Of a stretch of 41,445 nt of DNA, positions 17,277 through 26,931 are shown in pieces (within the stretch, counting starts at the first letter, position 1; each line of letters begins with the position of its first letter). Origin of the DNA: Fermentimonas sp. (GTDB taxonomy: Bacteria; Bacteroidota; Bacteroidia; Bacteroidales; Dysgonomonadaceae); assembly GCA_028709385.1 (NCBI GenBank), contig JAQVXD010000024.1, positions 1-41,445 of the forward strand, given 5' to 3'. A model generated the notes under the pieces. The model searched no databases, had not been told where the DNA came from, and was given only the letters and a program-made list of their open reading frames with translations. Made by a program: the position numbers and the translations under genes.

Positions 17277-17302
17277 TATTTTGCTTAAAATTGTTATTTT
17301 TG
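17272..17302 (+). promoter_or_regulatory. Promoter of the marC-like gene
   Basis: TTTG at 17272-17275 and TATTTTTG at 17295-17302 are separated by 19 bases, a textbook Bacteroidota promoter 48 bases before the ATG. The -33 element overlaps the end of the glycosyltransferase gene. Confidence 0.75.
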
Positions 17303-17349
17303 CACTCAAATAGTAAGCGTATCCTTTCATTATTCTAAATATATTTTTT

Positions 17350-17955
17350 ATGGTTGCTTTTAGCTGGGTTGAAATAGTAAGTGCTTTTTTGGTCTTGTTT
17401 GCAATTATCGATGTTACCGGATCAGTTCCGATTTTCCTGAATTTAAGAAGTCAGGGCAGGACAATACATCCGGAAAAAGCAGCTGTATACTCCACGATCA
17501 TACTTGTAGCTTTCCTGTTTGTAGGAGAAGGACTGCTAAAGCTTTTTCAAGTCGACATTTCATCCTTTGCTGTTGCAGGTGCAATTGTTTTACTCATTAT
17601 TTCCATAGAAATGATATTCGGTGTAGAGATTTTCAGAAATGATAATCCGTCTGCAGATAATTCTTCAACTCTTTTCCCGGTAGTTTTCCCGCTGATAGCA
17701 GGACCGGGAAGTTTTACCACACTATTAACTATGAGGGCTGAATATCATACCGTAAACATTATTATAGCTGTTTTGATTAACATGCTGATTGTTTATCTGG
17801 TGTTGAGGTATCTGGATCAGGTGAAAAAACTTCTAGGAGCAAGCGGAGCCTATATTCTGCGTAAATTTTTTGGTGTAATACTTATGGCAATTTCAGTTAA
17901 GCTTATTACCTCAAATATGAGTGCACTTGTTGAAACCGTGAATGCGGCTATGTGA
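17350..17955 (+). CDS. MarC family integral membrane protein
   Basis: This 201-residue protein has six predicted membrane segments. Family features include FAIIDVTGSVPIFLNL in helix 1-2 and the VFPLIAGPGSFTTLLT segment near the middle, both typical of MarC/UPF0056. E. coli MarC was once linked to multiple antibiotic resistance, but that role was not upheld and transport activity is unproven. It stands alone between its own promoter and the enolase promoter region. Confidence 0.9.
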   Translation: MVAFSWVEIVSAFLVLFAIIDVTGSVPIFLNLRSQGRTIHPEKAAVYSTIILVAFLFVGEGLLKLFQVDISSFAVAGAIVLLIISIEMIFGVEIFRNDNPSADNSSTLFPVVFPLIAGPGSFTTLLTMRAEYHTVNIIIAVLINMLIVYLVLRYLDQVKKLLGASGAYILRKFFGVILMAISVKLITSNMSALVETVNAAM

Positions 17956-17971
17956 TCAAATTTGTTATTTG

Positions 17972-18021
17972 ATTTTCTGAGTGTTATACGGAGTGTTTTA
18001 TCAGAAAATTATGTATATTTG
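17972..18021 (+). promoter_or_regulatory. Enolase promoter region with a 9-bp inverted repeat
   Basis: TATATTTG at 18014-18021 matches the -7 box. Directly upstream, ATTTTCTGA (17972-17980) and TCAGAAAAT (18001-18009) form a perfect inverted repeat with a 20-base spacer, spanning the -33 position where no TTG is seen. This could be an operator or activator site for eno. The leader to the ATG is about 115 bases. Confidence 0.45.
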
Positions 18022-18091
18022 CAGTAATATAATTAATTGAAGAAGATTGAGTGTATTAGGTTGTAATTCAATCAAATTGGGGTTAGTTTAA

Positions 18092-19426
<1,335 letters not shown>

Positions 19427-19449
19427 AAAGTCTTGTTGATTAGTTTAAG

Positions 19450-19480
19450 AGCCATCCTGTTTAAGGGGTGGCTTTTTTTT
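19450..19480 (+). terminator. Rho-independent terminator of eno
   Basis: AGCCATCC (19450-19457) pairs with GGGTGGCT (19466-19473), with one G-T pair and an eight-base loop, followed by a run of Ts. Confidence 0.9.
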
Positions 19481-19573
19481 GGTCTTTTTTTTACTGAAAA
19501 ACTCGTTTTATTCTGAAAAATTATCATCTTTGCAAATAATACCTTTTTTATGTAAAACTTTAAATGCCAGCCT

Positions 19574-21775
19574 ATGAACTACTTTTTCCTGATACCGATT
19601 GCCTCATTAGCAGCATTAGTATGCGCTTTTTATTTTTACAGAACTTTGATGAAAAAGGATGAGGGCACACTTAAAATGAGAACAATTGCCGGCTTCATCC
19701 GTGAGGGGGCCATGTCATACCTTAAACAGCAGTATAAGGTAGTTATAATTGTATTTATAATTCTGGCACTCATTTTTGCAGCAATGTCATTTTTTGGTCT
19801 GCAGAATAAATGGGTGCCCTTTGCATTTCTCACCGGAGGTTTTTTCTCCGGACTTGCCGGATTCTTTGGTATGAAAACTGCTACTTATGCTTCAGCCAGA
19901 ACTGCGAACGCAGTGCAGAAATCTCTGAACAGCGGACTGAGAATTGCATTCAGATCCGGTGCAGTGATGGGGCTGGTTGTAGTTGGCCTTGCACTATTGG
20001 ATATCTCGGCCTGGTATCTTATCCTTGATTTCTTTGTAGAGGATGCAGATGCCGGCCATAAGTTGATTATGATTACCACAACAATGCTGACATTTGGAAT
20101 GGGTGCTTCAACTCAGGCTTTGTTTGCCCGTGTAGGCGGAGGAATCTATACCAAAGCTGCGGATGTGGGTGCGGATTTGGTAGGTAAGGTTGAGGCGGGA
20201 ATTCCAGAAGATGACCCGAGGAATCCTGCTACAATAGCAGATAATGTCGGAGATAACGTTGGAGATGTTGCCGGAATGGGGGCAGATCTTTATGAATCAT
20301 ATTGTGGTTCAATTTTATCAACAGCAGCATTAGGTGCTTCTGCATTTATATTGAATCCCTCAATGCAGGAAAATGCAGTTTTGGCTCCCATGCTAATTGC
20401 TGCAATTGGAGTTTTCCTATCGATTTTGGGAATATTTATGGTTAAAACGAAAGAGGATGCAACTGTTAAGCAGCTTATGGATTCTCTCAACAGAGGAGTT
20501 AATATCAGTGCTGTTTTTATTGCTATAATTACTTTCGGTATACTCTATTTATTAGGATTCAGCAACTGGATTGGGCTTTCATTTTCAGTTATAACAGGAC
20601 TCCTGGCAGGTATTATAATCGGACAGGGAACAGAGTATTTCACTTCTTCTTCTCATAAGCCGGCAATTGAAATTGCAAATAGCGCAAAGACAGGTCCGGC
20701 TACTGTCATAATATCCGGCATGGGAACCGGTTTTATCTCTACTGTTATTCCAGTGCTTACAATTGTAGTTGCTATACTTATTGCCTATCTGTCTGCCATA
20801 CGATTTGATATTGTAAACATGCTTACAGCTGAAAACGTGAGTATGGGGCTGTATGGAATTGCGATTGCGGCAGTCGGCATGCTTTCAACACTTGGGATTA
20901 CGCTTGCAACTGACGCTTATGGACCGATTGCAGATAATGCAGGTGGCATTGCCGAGATGAGCGGTATGGATCCTGAAGTCAGAAGAAGGACCGATATGTT
21001 AGATTCATTAGGGAATACAACTGCTGCCACAGGAAAGGGGTTTGCGATTGGCTCAGCTGCACTTACCGGTCTGGCTTTGTTAGCATCTTATGTAGAAGAG
21101 ATCAGAGTTGCACTGTTGCGTGTAAACGATACTGTACTTGAATTTGCAGATGGACAGACAGTTGAAGTTGCCAAAGCAAGTTTTGTGGATTTTATGAATT
21201 ACTATCAGGTTACACTTATGAATCCAAAAGTACTTGCAGGATTATTCCTTGGATCAATGATGGTATTTCTGTTCTGCGGGCTTACTATTAATGCTGTAGG
21301 CAGGACAGCCAGGAAAATGGTTGAGGAGGTTCGTTATCAGTTCCGTGAATTTAAAGGAATACTTACAGGCGAAACTACGCCTGATTATGGGAGGTGTGTT
21401 ACAATCTCCACAAAAGGAGCGCAAAAGGAGATGCTGTTGCCTTCACTGCTTGCTGTTGCTGCACCTATAATTACCGGTCTGCTTATGGGAGTATCAGGTG
21501 TTATGGGTTTGTTAGCAGGAGGATTAAGTACCGGATTTGTAATGGCTATTTTTATGGCTAACTCGGGTGGTGCGTGGGATAATGCCAAAAAGTATATAGA
21601 AATGGGAAATCTGGGAGGTAAAGGAAGCGAAGCACACAAGGCAGCTGTGGTTGGAGATACTGTTGGTGATCCATTTAAAGATACTGCCGGACCCTCGCTT
21701 AATATATTGATAAAGCTAATGAGTATGGTGTCTATAGTTATGGCAGGACTGACTGTTGCATGGAGTTTGCTCTAA
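19574..21775 (+). CDS. hppA: Membrane-bound ion-pumping pyrophosphatase, K+-dependent type
   Basis: This 733-residue protein has about 16 membrane segments. The pyrophosphate-binding signature DVGADLVGKVE with EDDPRNPATIADNVGDNVGD and the second acidic site DNAKKYIE are intact. GNTTAATGKGFA carries alanine where potassium-independent enzymes have lysine, which predicts K+ stimulation. Such enzymes couple PPi hydrolysis to Na+ and/or H+ export; some Bacteroides enzymes pump both. Which ion is moved here cannot be decided by eye. It lies between eno and mdh, so the block is rich in central metabolism. Confidence 0.95.
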   Translation: MNYFFLIPIASLAALVCAFYFYRTLMKKDEGTLKMRTIAGFIREGAMSYLKQQYKVVIIVFIILALIFAAMSFFGLQNKWVPFAFLTGGFFSGLAGFFGMKTATYASARTANAVQKSLNSGLRIAFRSGAVMGLVVVGLALLDISAWYLILDFFVEDADAGHKLIMITTTMLTFGMGASTQALFARVGGGIYTKAADVGADLVGKVEAGIPEDDPRNPATIADNVGDNVGDVAGMGADLYESYCGSILSTAALGASAFILNPSMQENAVLAPMLIAAIGVFLSILGIFMVKTKEDATVKQLMDSLNRGVNISAVFIAIITFGILYLLGFSNWIGLSFSVITGLLAGIIIGQGTEYFTSSSHKPAIEIANSAKTGPATVIISGMGTGFISTVIPVLTIVVAILIAYLSAIRFDIVNMLTAENVSMGLYGIAIAAVGMLSTLGITLATDAYGPIADNAGGIAEMSGMDPEVRRRTDMLDSLGNTTAATGKGFAIGSAALTGLALLASYVEEIRVALLRVNDTVLEFADGQTVEVAKASFVDFMNYYQVTLMNPKVLAGLFLGSMMVFLFCGLTINAVGRTARKMVEEVRYQFREFKGILTGETTPDYGRCVTISTKGAQKEMLLPSLLAVAAPIITGLLMGVSGVMGLLAGGLSTGFVMAIFMANSGGAWDNAKKYIEMGNLGGKGSEAHKAAVVGDTVGDPFKDTAGPSLNILIKLMSMVSIVMAGLTVAWSLL

Positions 21776-21844
21776 TCATCTCTTTTAGTGTATATTTTAG
21801 TGAATTTTATTAAAACAGATACCTGCTGATCAGGCAATATTTTG

Positions 21845-21852
21845 TATATTTG
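21845..21852 (+). promoter_or_regulatory. -7 box of mdh
   Basis: TATATTTG matches TAnnTTTG 57 bases before the mdh ATG. No good TTG is present at the usual distance. Confidence 0.5.
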
Positions 21853-21908
21853 AAGTCCTAAAGTCACTTTATAGAGCGGAATCATTAATATTTAAATAAC
21901 AACCAATT

Positions 21909-22907
21909 ATGAGTTTTCTAACGAACGACAAATTAACTATTGTAGGAGCTGCCGGTATGATCGGTTCCAATATGGCGCAAACAGCTGCCATGATGCGTCT
22001 GACACCTAACATCTGTCTCTATGACCCTTTTGCAAAAGGACTTGAGGGAGTTGTTGAAGAGATGCGTCACTCTGGTTTCGATGATATAAACTTCACATAC
22101 TCTGACGATGTTAAAGAGGCATTTACCGGATCCAAGTATATGATTTCATCAGGTGGTGCACCACGTAAAGATGGCATGACACGTGAAGATTTACTGAAAG
22201 GTAATGCTGAAATTGCAGCACAACTGGGCAAAGATATCAAGTCATACTGCCCTGAACTGGAGCATCTGACAATCATCTTTAATCCTGCAGATATTACAGG
22301 TCTGGTAGCATTAATTTACTCAGGACTTAAACCCTCACAAGTTACAACACTGGCAGCGTTAGACAGTACAAGACTGCAAAGTGAGCTGGCTAAACATTTT
22401 GGCGTAGCACAGAATAAAGTTACAAATGCCCGTACTTATGGCGGTCACGGTGAACAGATGGCTGTATTTGCTTCTACAGCTAAAGTAGACGGCAAACCGT
22501 TGACTGATCTTATAGGTACAGACTCACTTACCAACGAGCAGTGGGCTGACTTAAAAGTTCGTGTAACCAAAGGTGGTGCAAATATTATTAAACTAAGAGG
22601 ACGTTCATCATTCCAGAGCCCTGCATACACTTCAGTGGAAATGATAAGGGCAGCAATGGGCGGTGAAGCTTTCCGCTGGCCTTCAGGATGCTACGTAAAC
22701 GAACAGGGTTTCGAGCATATAATGATGGCTATGGAAACAACACTTGACAAAAATGGTGTTTCTTTTGGCGAAATCAAAGGAACTGATGCTGAATTAGCAG
22801 AGTTGAAACAAAGTTATACCCATCTTGTAAAATTGCGTGATGAGGTTATATCTATGGGAATTATACCTGCAACTGATGAGTGGAGCAGTGTAAATCCTAA
22901 TCTCTAA
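21909..22907 (+). CDS. mdh: Malate dehydrogenase, Bacteroidota type
   Basis: The 332-residue NAD-dependent dehydrogenase has a modified nucleotide loop VGAAGMIGSNMA near residue 13, the substrate-loop region SSGGAPRKDGMTREDLLKGN, the catalytic-pair residues in LDSTRLQSELAK (Asp, Arg) and TYGGHGEQMAVF (His). The sequence is the divergent LDH/MDH form of Bacteroidales. It interconverts malate and oxaloacetate, in these organisms mainly on the reductive branch toward fumarate and succinate. It is monocistronic and ends at a strong bidirectional hairpin. Confidence 0.93.
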   Translation: MSFLTNDKLTIVGAAGMIGSNMAQTAAMMRLTPNICLYDPFAKGLEGVVEEMRHSGFDDINFTYSDDVKEAFTGSKYMISSGGAPRKDGMTREDLLKGNAEIAAQLGKDIKSYCPELEHLTIIFNPADITGLVALIYSGLKPSQVTTLAALDSTRLQSELAKHFGVAQNKVTNARTYGGHGEQMAVFASTAKVDGKPLTDLIGTDSLTNEQWADLKVRVTKGGANIIKLRGRSSFQSPAYTSVEMIRAAMGGEAFRWPSGCYVNEQGFEHIMMAMETTLDKNGVSFGEIKGTDAELAELKQSYTHLVKLRDEVISMGIIPATDEWSSVNPNL

Positions 22908-22956
22908 AAAAATGTTATTATAATCTGATTAAATAATAAGTAATCAGTATAGAAAT

Positions 22957-22984
22957 AAAGCCGGCTAAAATAGCCGGCTTTATT
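22957..22984. terminator. Bidirectional terminator between mdh and the DUF438 gene
   Basis: AAAGCCGGCTA (22957-22967) and TAGCCGGCTTT (22971-22981) form a perfect 11-bp stem with a three-base AAA loop. It has T-rich flanks on both sides and lies between convergent genes. Confidence 0.88.
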
Positions 22985-23052
22985 AATTATATACTTGTCA
23001 TGAAAATATGTAACACCAGTTTAAGGCGAAACATTACAATTTTTATAATAAA

Positions 23053-24291
23053 CTATTTATTTTCATAAGACAGCAGTCGCTGATTGCCTTCCAGGTTACG
23101 AAGCTTTGTAATATCCTGTGTTACTTCCAGTACACCCAAGTATTCATCATCCTTACCTCTGACAGCGTAGTACTGAATCACAATAAATCTGTACTTTTGA
23201 AATCCTGATATCCAGAAAATAGCTTTGTTCTCTCTGCCACTTTTGAAGTCTCTCAGTATTTGTTCCACAACATGTACACTGCCCGGTGGGTGACACATCC
23301 TCACATCGCGACCGATAATTGAGCGGTTTCGTTCAAACACCCTGTTAGGGCTGTGAGAAAAAAACCGCACTTTATCATCTTTATCAACGAACGTAATATC
23401 TATAGGAAGGTGTTTGAAAAGTGCCTCCAGCTCAGCAATACTGAAAGCTCCTGTAGACAATCTGATTCCATCAGCTTGAACATACTCCTGTTTTTCCACT
23501 TTTATTCCTGCCGGAGTCCATTCATCTTCAGGGTCATACAGGCAGTAGCCGAAATCAGGTGTCTCCTGATACACTTTATACCATTCTTCTTCATTAAGCG
23601 TATCCATCGCCATTGGGAAAAGTATCTCCTCCTCCTTCATAATCATTCCTTCAATCATCTCTACTGTTACGTCAAGCGATTCTTTTAAGGCTGATTTTAA
23701 GTATTCCGCATTGGCAATTGGAAAAGTGAGTATCTCATGAGATTTTTTAAGCAGTTCACGTGTCTCATCATGTTTACCCCACATAACTTTAGGAGGGCCG
23801 GTGATTAGATGCTTTTCCAGAAACGGGAACAAAAGATACTCCTTGCGTTTGTAGTGCTTGTCAATATCAGAGAAGTTGTTGAAAATAGTGCGTAACTGAA
23901 GAACATAACCGGGAACTTCAGAATCAGTTATGCCGTCAATCTCTTTTCTGGCCGCCCTGTAAGCCTCAATCTGTTGGCGAATCGCAATATTCTCTTTCAT
24001 AAATGTATCAACTGGATGTCCCGGAAGCACATCTTTTGCTCCTTGTAAATCGATACTTCCGTCAAGTACAGCCGTATGCAAATCGCAAAACTCCAGTATT
24101 TCCTGTTCAGTTAAAGAGTTGCTGTTAATCAGCTCCTGTTCAACCTCAACCACTTCATTATAAGGAATGCTTCTCAAAGCATTAATTAGATGCTGACGCA
24201 GCAATTTAGGATCTCCTCCGTTATGCAGTTCCAGCAGAAGGCTGCGAAGCTTCTCTTTACGCTGCGTTGAGTTATTAATAAATTCGCTCAT
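23053..24291 (-). CDS. DUF438 / hemerythrin / PAS protein
   Basis: The 412-residue cytoplasmic protein has three parts: an N-terminal DUF438 helical region (about 10-90; LHNGGDPKLLRQHLINALRS), a hemerythrin-like HHE domain (about 90-250) and a PAS-like domain (about 285-400; LPIDITFVDKDDKVRFFSHS). The HHE domain has iron ligands suggested by GHPVDTFMKEN, IDKHYKRKEYLLFPFLEKH, WGKHDETRE and KEEEILFP. Such proteins bind a di-iron centre and are candidates for NO or O2 sensing or iron-sulfur repair. It is 46 bases downstream of hcp on the same strand, so it is likely co-induced with it under nitrosative stress. There is no output domain such as a kinase. Confidence 0.88.
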   Translation of the reverse strand: MSEFINNSTQRKEKLRSLLLELHNGGDPKLLRQHLINALRSIPYNEVVEVEQELINSNSLTEQEILEFCDLHTAVLDGSIDLQGAKDVLPGHPVDTFMKENIAIRQQIEAYRAARKEIDGITDSEVPGYVLQLRTIFNNFSDIDKHYKRKEYLLFPFLEKHLITGPPKVMWGKHDETRELLKKSHEILTFPIANAEYLKSALKESLDVTVEMIEGMIMKEEEILFPMAMDTLNEEEWYKVYQETPDFGYCLYDPEDEWTPAGIKVEKQEYVQADGIRLSTGAFSIAELEALFKHLPIDITFVDKDDKVRFFSHSPNRVFERNRSIIGRDVRMCHPPGSVHVVEQILRDFKSGRENKAIFWISGFQKYRFIVIQYYAVRGKDDEYLGVLEVTQDITKLRNLEGNQRLLSYENK

Positions 24292-24337
24292 ATCCTTTTT
24301 ATTTAATTGTTTAGCGATTTTAATTATTTAGCGATGA

Positions 24338-26002
24338 TCAAGCTTCCATGAAAATCTTTAAATCTTCGTCAACTGTTGTAATACCCGAAATGCCAAACGT
24401 ATTAACCAGTACATTAGCCACGTTAGGTGAAAGGAAAGCAGGCAGAGTAGGTCCAAGATGGATATTCTTTACACCTAAAGAGAGCAACGTCAGTAAAACA
24501 ATAACAGCTTTCTGTTCATACCACGCAATATTATAAACAATTGGCAAGTCATTAAGATCATCAAAACCAAAAGCATCTTTAAGAGCAAGTGCAATTTTAA
24601 CCAATGAGTAGCTGTCATTACATTGACCCGCATCAAGTACACGGGGAATGCCATTTATGTCTCCCAGAGGCAGTTTGTTGTATCTGTACTTTGCACATCC
24701 GGCAGTCAGAATTACAGTATCTTTAGGCATCTTTTCAGCAAATTCTGTATAGTAATTTCTGCCTCTCACGCGACCATCGCATCCGCCCATCACGAAGAAT
24801 TTCCGAATAGCACCTGTTTTAACAGCCTCTATAATCTGATCCGACAAAGCAATCACCTGATTGTGAGCAAAACCACCCACAATCTCACCTGTTTCAATCT
24901 CCTCTGGAGCTTTGCATTTTTTAGCATGCTCAATAAGCTCTGAGAAATCTTTAGCCTCTCCCTCTTTGCGGTCATCAATATGCTTGAAACCTTCAAATCC
25001 GGAAGCACCGGTTGTATAAACCCTGTCGCCGTATGTAGAGTTTTTCCTTGGCGGAACTATACAGTTTGTCGTAAACAGGAAAACACCATTAAACGTTTCA
25101 AAGTCATTGATTTGGTTCCACCATGCACCACCGTAGTTTCCAACAAAATGACTGTATTTCTTGAATGCAGGATAATAATGAGCAGGGAGCATTTCGCTGT
25201 GAGTGTAAACATCAACACCGCTGCCCTCAGTCTGTTTAAGCAACTCTTCCATATCTTTCATATCGTGGCCGCTGATGAGGATACCCGGATTATTACGAAC
25301 GCCAAGATTAACCTTCGTAATTTCAGGATTACCATAGCTTGCAGTGTTTGCCTTATCAAGTAATGCCATTACCTGAACACCAAATTTTCCTGTCTCGAGT
25401 ACAAGAGCAGTCAGATCATCTGCGGACAAAGTGTCATCAGTTATATCCACTAAGGCTTTCTGCATAAAGCTGTAAATCTCACTGTCTGTATATCCCAGAT
25501 TATAGGCATGTTCAGCATATGCAGCCATTCCTTTCAGTCCGTATGTTGTCAATTCGCGAAGTGAGCGGATATCAATATCCTCACTCGCCAAAACGCCTAC
25601 TTCCAATGCTTTCTCAGCCATTTCCTCCTCAGTCTCACCAACCCAGAAAGCACCTTCAAACGTGATATCATCTATTTTTCCGCCTGCAGAAATCAAACGC
25701 TCTTTCGCCGCATTTCTTATCTCGTAAGCCATCAATATACGTGTAATAAACCGGCTCTTGTCAAAGTTTGCATTGGTGATAGTCATGAATAAACTGTCAA
25801 CTATAAACCTGTCAATTTCAGGAATCTCTATACCCAGTTTTCTTAGTCTCACGGTGTATTGAGAAATACCTTTACAAAGGAACATTAACAGATCCTGCAA
25901 ATTAGCCACATCAGCCGTTTTACCACATACCCCGACTATTGTGCAGCCTTCATTTTTACTTGTCTCCTGACATTGATAACAAAACATTTTTTCCATTTTC
26001 AA
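24338..26002 (-). CDS. hcp: Hybrid cluster protein (hydroxylamine/NO reductase)
   Basis: This 554-residue protein opens with cysteines 8, 11, 20 and 26 in the pattern CX2CX8CX5C, the class I (anaerobe-type) Hcp spacing for the proximal Fe-S cluster. Hybrid-cluster ligand regions are visible in [29 protein letters not shown] and [10 protein letters not shown]. Hcp reduces NO (and hydroxylamine in vitro) and protects anaerobes from nitrosative stress. The partner reductase Hcr is not adjacent. The Crp/Fnr regulator diverges from it and the hemerythrin gene follows. The start may be the MKM at 26002 or a later methionine; all precede the first cysteine. Confidence 0.96.
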   Translation of the reverse strand: MKMEKMFCYQCQETSKNEGCTIVGVCGKTADVANLQDLLMFLCKGISQYTVRLRKLGIEIPEIDRFIVDSLFMTITNANFDKSRFITRILMAYEIRNAAKERLISAGGKIDDITFEGAFWVGETEEEMAEKALEVGVLASEDIDIRSLRELTTYGLKGMAAYAEHAYNLGYTDSEIYSFMQKALVDITDDTLSADDLTALVLETGKFGVQVMALLDKANTASYGNPEITKVNLGVRNNPGILISGHDMKDMEELLKQTEGSGVDVYTHSEMLPAHYYPAFKKYSHFVGNYGGAWWNQINDFETFNGVFLFTTNCIVPPRKNSTYGDRVYTTGASGFEGFKHIDDRKEGEAKDFSELIEHAKKCKAPEEIETGEIVGGFAHNQVIALSDQIIEAVKTGAIRKFFVMGGCDGRVRGRNYYTEFAEKMPKDTVILTAGCAKYRYNKLPLGDINGIPRVLDAGQCNDSYSLVKIALALKDAFGFDDLNDLPIVYNIAWYEQKAVIVLLTLLSLGVKNIHLGPTLPAFLSPNVANVLVNTFGISGITTVDEDLKIFMEA

Positions 26003-26025
26003 CTATACATTTAAATTTTCTGATG

Positions 26026-26070
26026 CAAATTTATCTTCTTGAAGTTTCAATTTATGTAACCAAAGTTACA
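26026..26070 (-). promoter_or_regulatory. hcp promoter with a Crp/Fnr-type operator
   Basis: On the minus strand TAAATTTG (26026-26033) is a -7 box. The perfect dyad TGTAAC-CAAA-GTTACA occupies 26055-26070; its centre is about 41 bases upstream of the expected transcription start, the class II activator position for Crp/Fnr proteins. There is no good -33 element, as expected for an activator-dependent promoter. The regulator encoded divergently is the obvious candidate to bind it. Confidence 0.7.
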
Positions 26071-26119
26071 ACTCGCACTTTTAACCTGTTTTAATAAATA
26101 TCATAGACTCATTTTTACG

Positions 26120-26127
26120 TATCTTTG
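26120..26127 (+). promoter_or_regulatory. -7 box of the Crp/Fnr regulator gene
   Basis: TATCTTTG lies 22 bases before the ATG at 26149. The shared dyad would be centred about 69 bases upstream of its start, so autoregulation is possible. Confidence 0.6.
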
Positions 26128-26148
26128 TTTTCTAACGATTGAAATAAA

Positions 26149-26805
26149 ATGGATTTATCTAATTGTCCTCTGTTCACCGGTCTTTCAAAAAGTGAAACTG
26201 ACGAGATAATATCACGTTCCGTTTCAGAAGTTTTGGAAGTCGAAAAAGGACAGCATGTAGTCCGCCAGGGCGATATAATTCACTCACTATATATATTGGC
26301 AGATGGGTTAGTAAGAACAGAAATGGTGACCAAGGACGGGAATGTCGTTGAAATAGAGTTTATCGAACCTGTGCGCCCGTTGGCTCCTGCATTTCTTGTA
26401 GCCACAGAAAACCGCTATCCTGTAGATGTGATATCAATGCAGAAGAGTCAGTTTTACATAATCCCACGAACAAGTTGGTTAAAAGAGATGATGATGAATG
26501 AGCAGCTCCTTACTAATTTCATGAAGCTCAACTCAAATATGACGGTTTTTCTCTCCAAGAAGGTCCAGATGATGTCGATAAAAACATTAAAAGGAAAACT
26601 CTCATTATATATTTTAGAAAACACAACACTTCAGAACGATACTTTTATCCTGAAAAGGACCCAGAGTCAGTTAGCCGAGTATTTTGGAGTTCAGCGGCCT
26701 TCTCTTGCACGTACATTAGGAGATATGATCAGGGAAGAACTGATTTCCCTGTATAAGAGAGAAGTGAAGGTACTAGACAGGGGTAAATTGGAGAGTATGA
26801 TTTAA
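26149..26805 (+). CDS. Crp/Fnr family regulator, HcpR-like
   Basis: The 218-residue protein has an N-terminal cyclic-nucleotide-binding-type beta barrel (about 8-115; VEKGQHVVRQGDIIHSLYIL), a dimerisation helix (about 115-150) and a C-terminal winged helix with the recognition part RTQSQLAEYFGVQRPSLART. It lacks the N-terminal cysteine cluster of Fnr, so a different ligand, such as heme-bound NO as proposed for Porphyromonas HcpR, is plausible. Its divergent position next to hcp and the dyad between them support a role as the hcp activator; this is inferred from context. Confidence 0.85.
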   Translation: MDLSNCPLFTGLSKSETDEIISRSVSEVLEVEKGQHVVRQGDIIHSLYILADGLVRTEMVTKDGNVVEIEFIEPVRPLAPAFLVATENRYPVDVISMQKSQFYIIPRTSWLKEMMMNEQLLTNFMKLNSNMTVFLSKKVQMMSIKTLKGKLSLYILENTTLQNDTFILKRTQSQLAEYFGVQRPSLARTLGDMIREELISLYKREVKVLDRGKLESMI

Positions 26806-26853
26806 GAGATTATGATTTAATAATTTGGCAAATAATACTTTTCTTAGTTAAAA

Positions 26854-26884
26854 TTGAAATAGATAATAAATAATTATATATTTG
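26854..26884 (+). promoter_or_regulatory. Promoter of the Gfo/Idh/MocA gene
   Basis: TTG at 26854-26856 and TATATTTG at 26877-26884 are separated by 20 bases and lie 48 bases before the ATG. Confidence 0.72.
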
Positions 26885-26931
26885 CATTTAAAATATCAAA
26901 AAAGTACTTAAAACAATAATAATCTAAAGTC

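Noticed and set aside
26793-26822. Direct repeat of a TATGATTTAA segment after the Crp/Fnr gene
   Set aside because: Two imperfectly placed AT-rich copies with no dyad or spacing pattern; probably chance.
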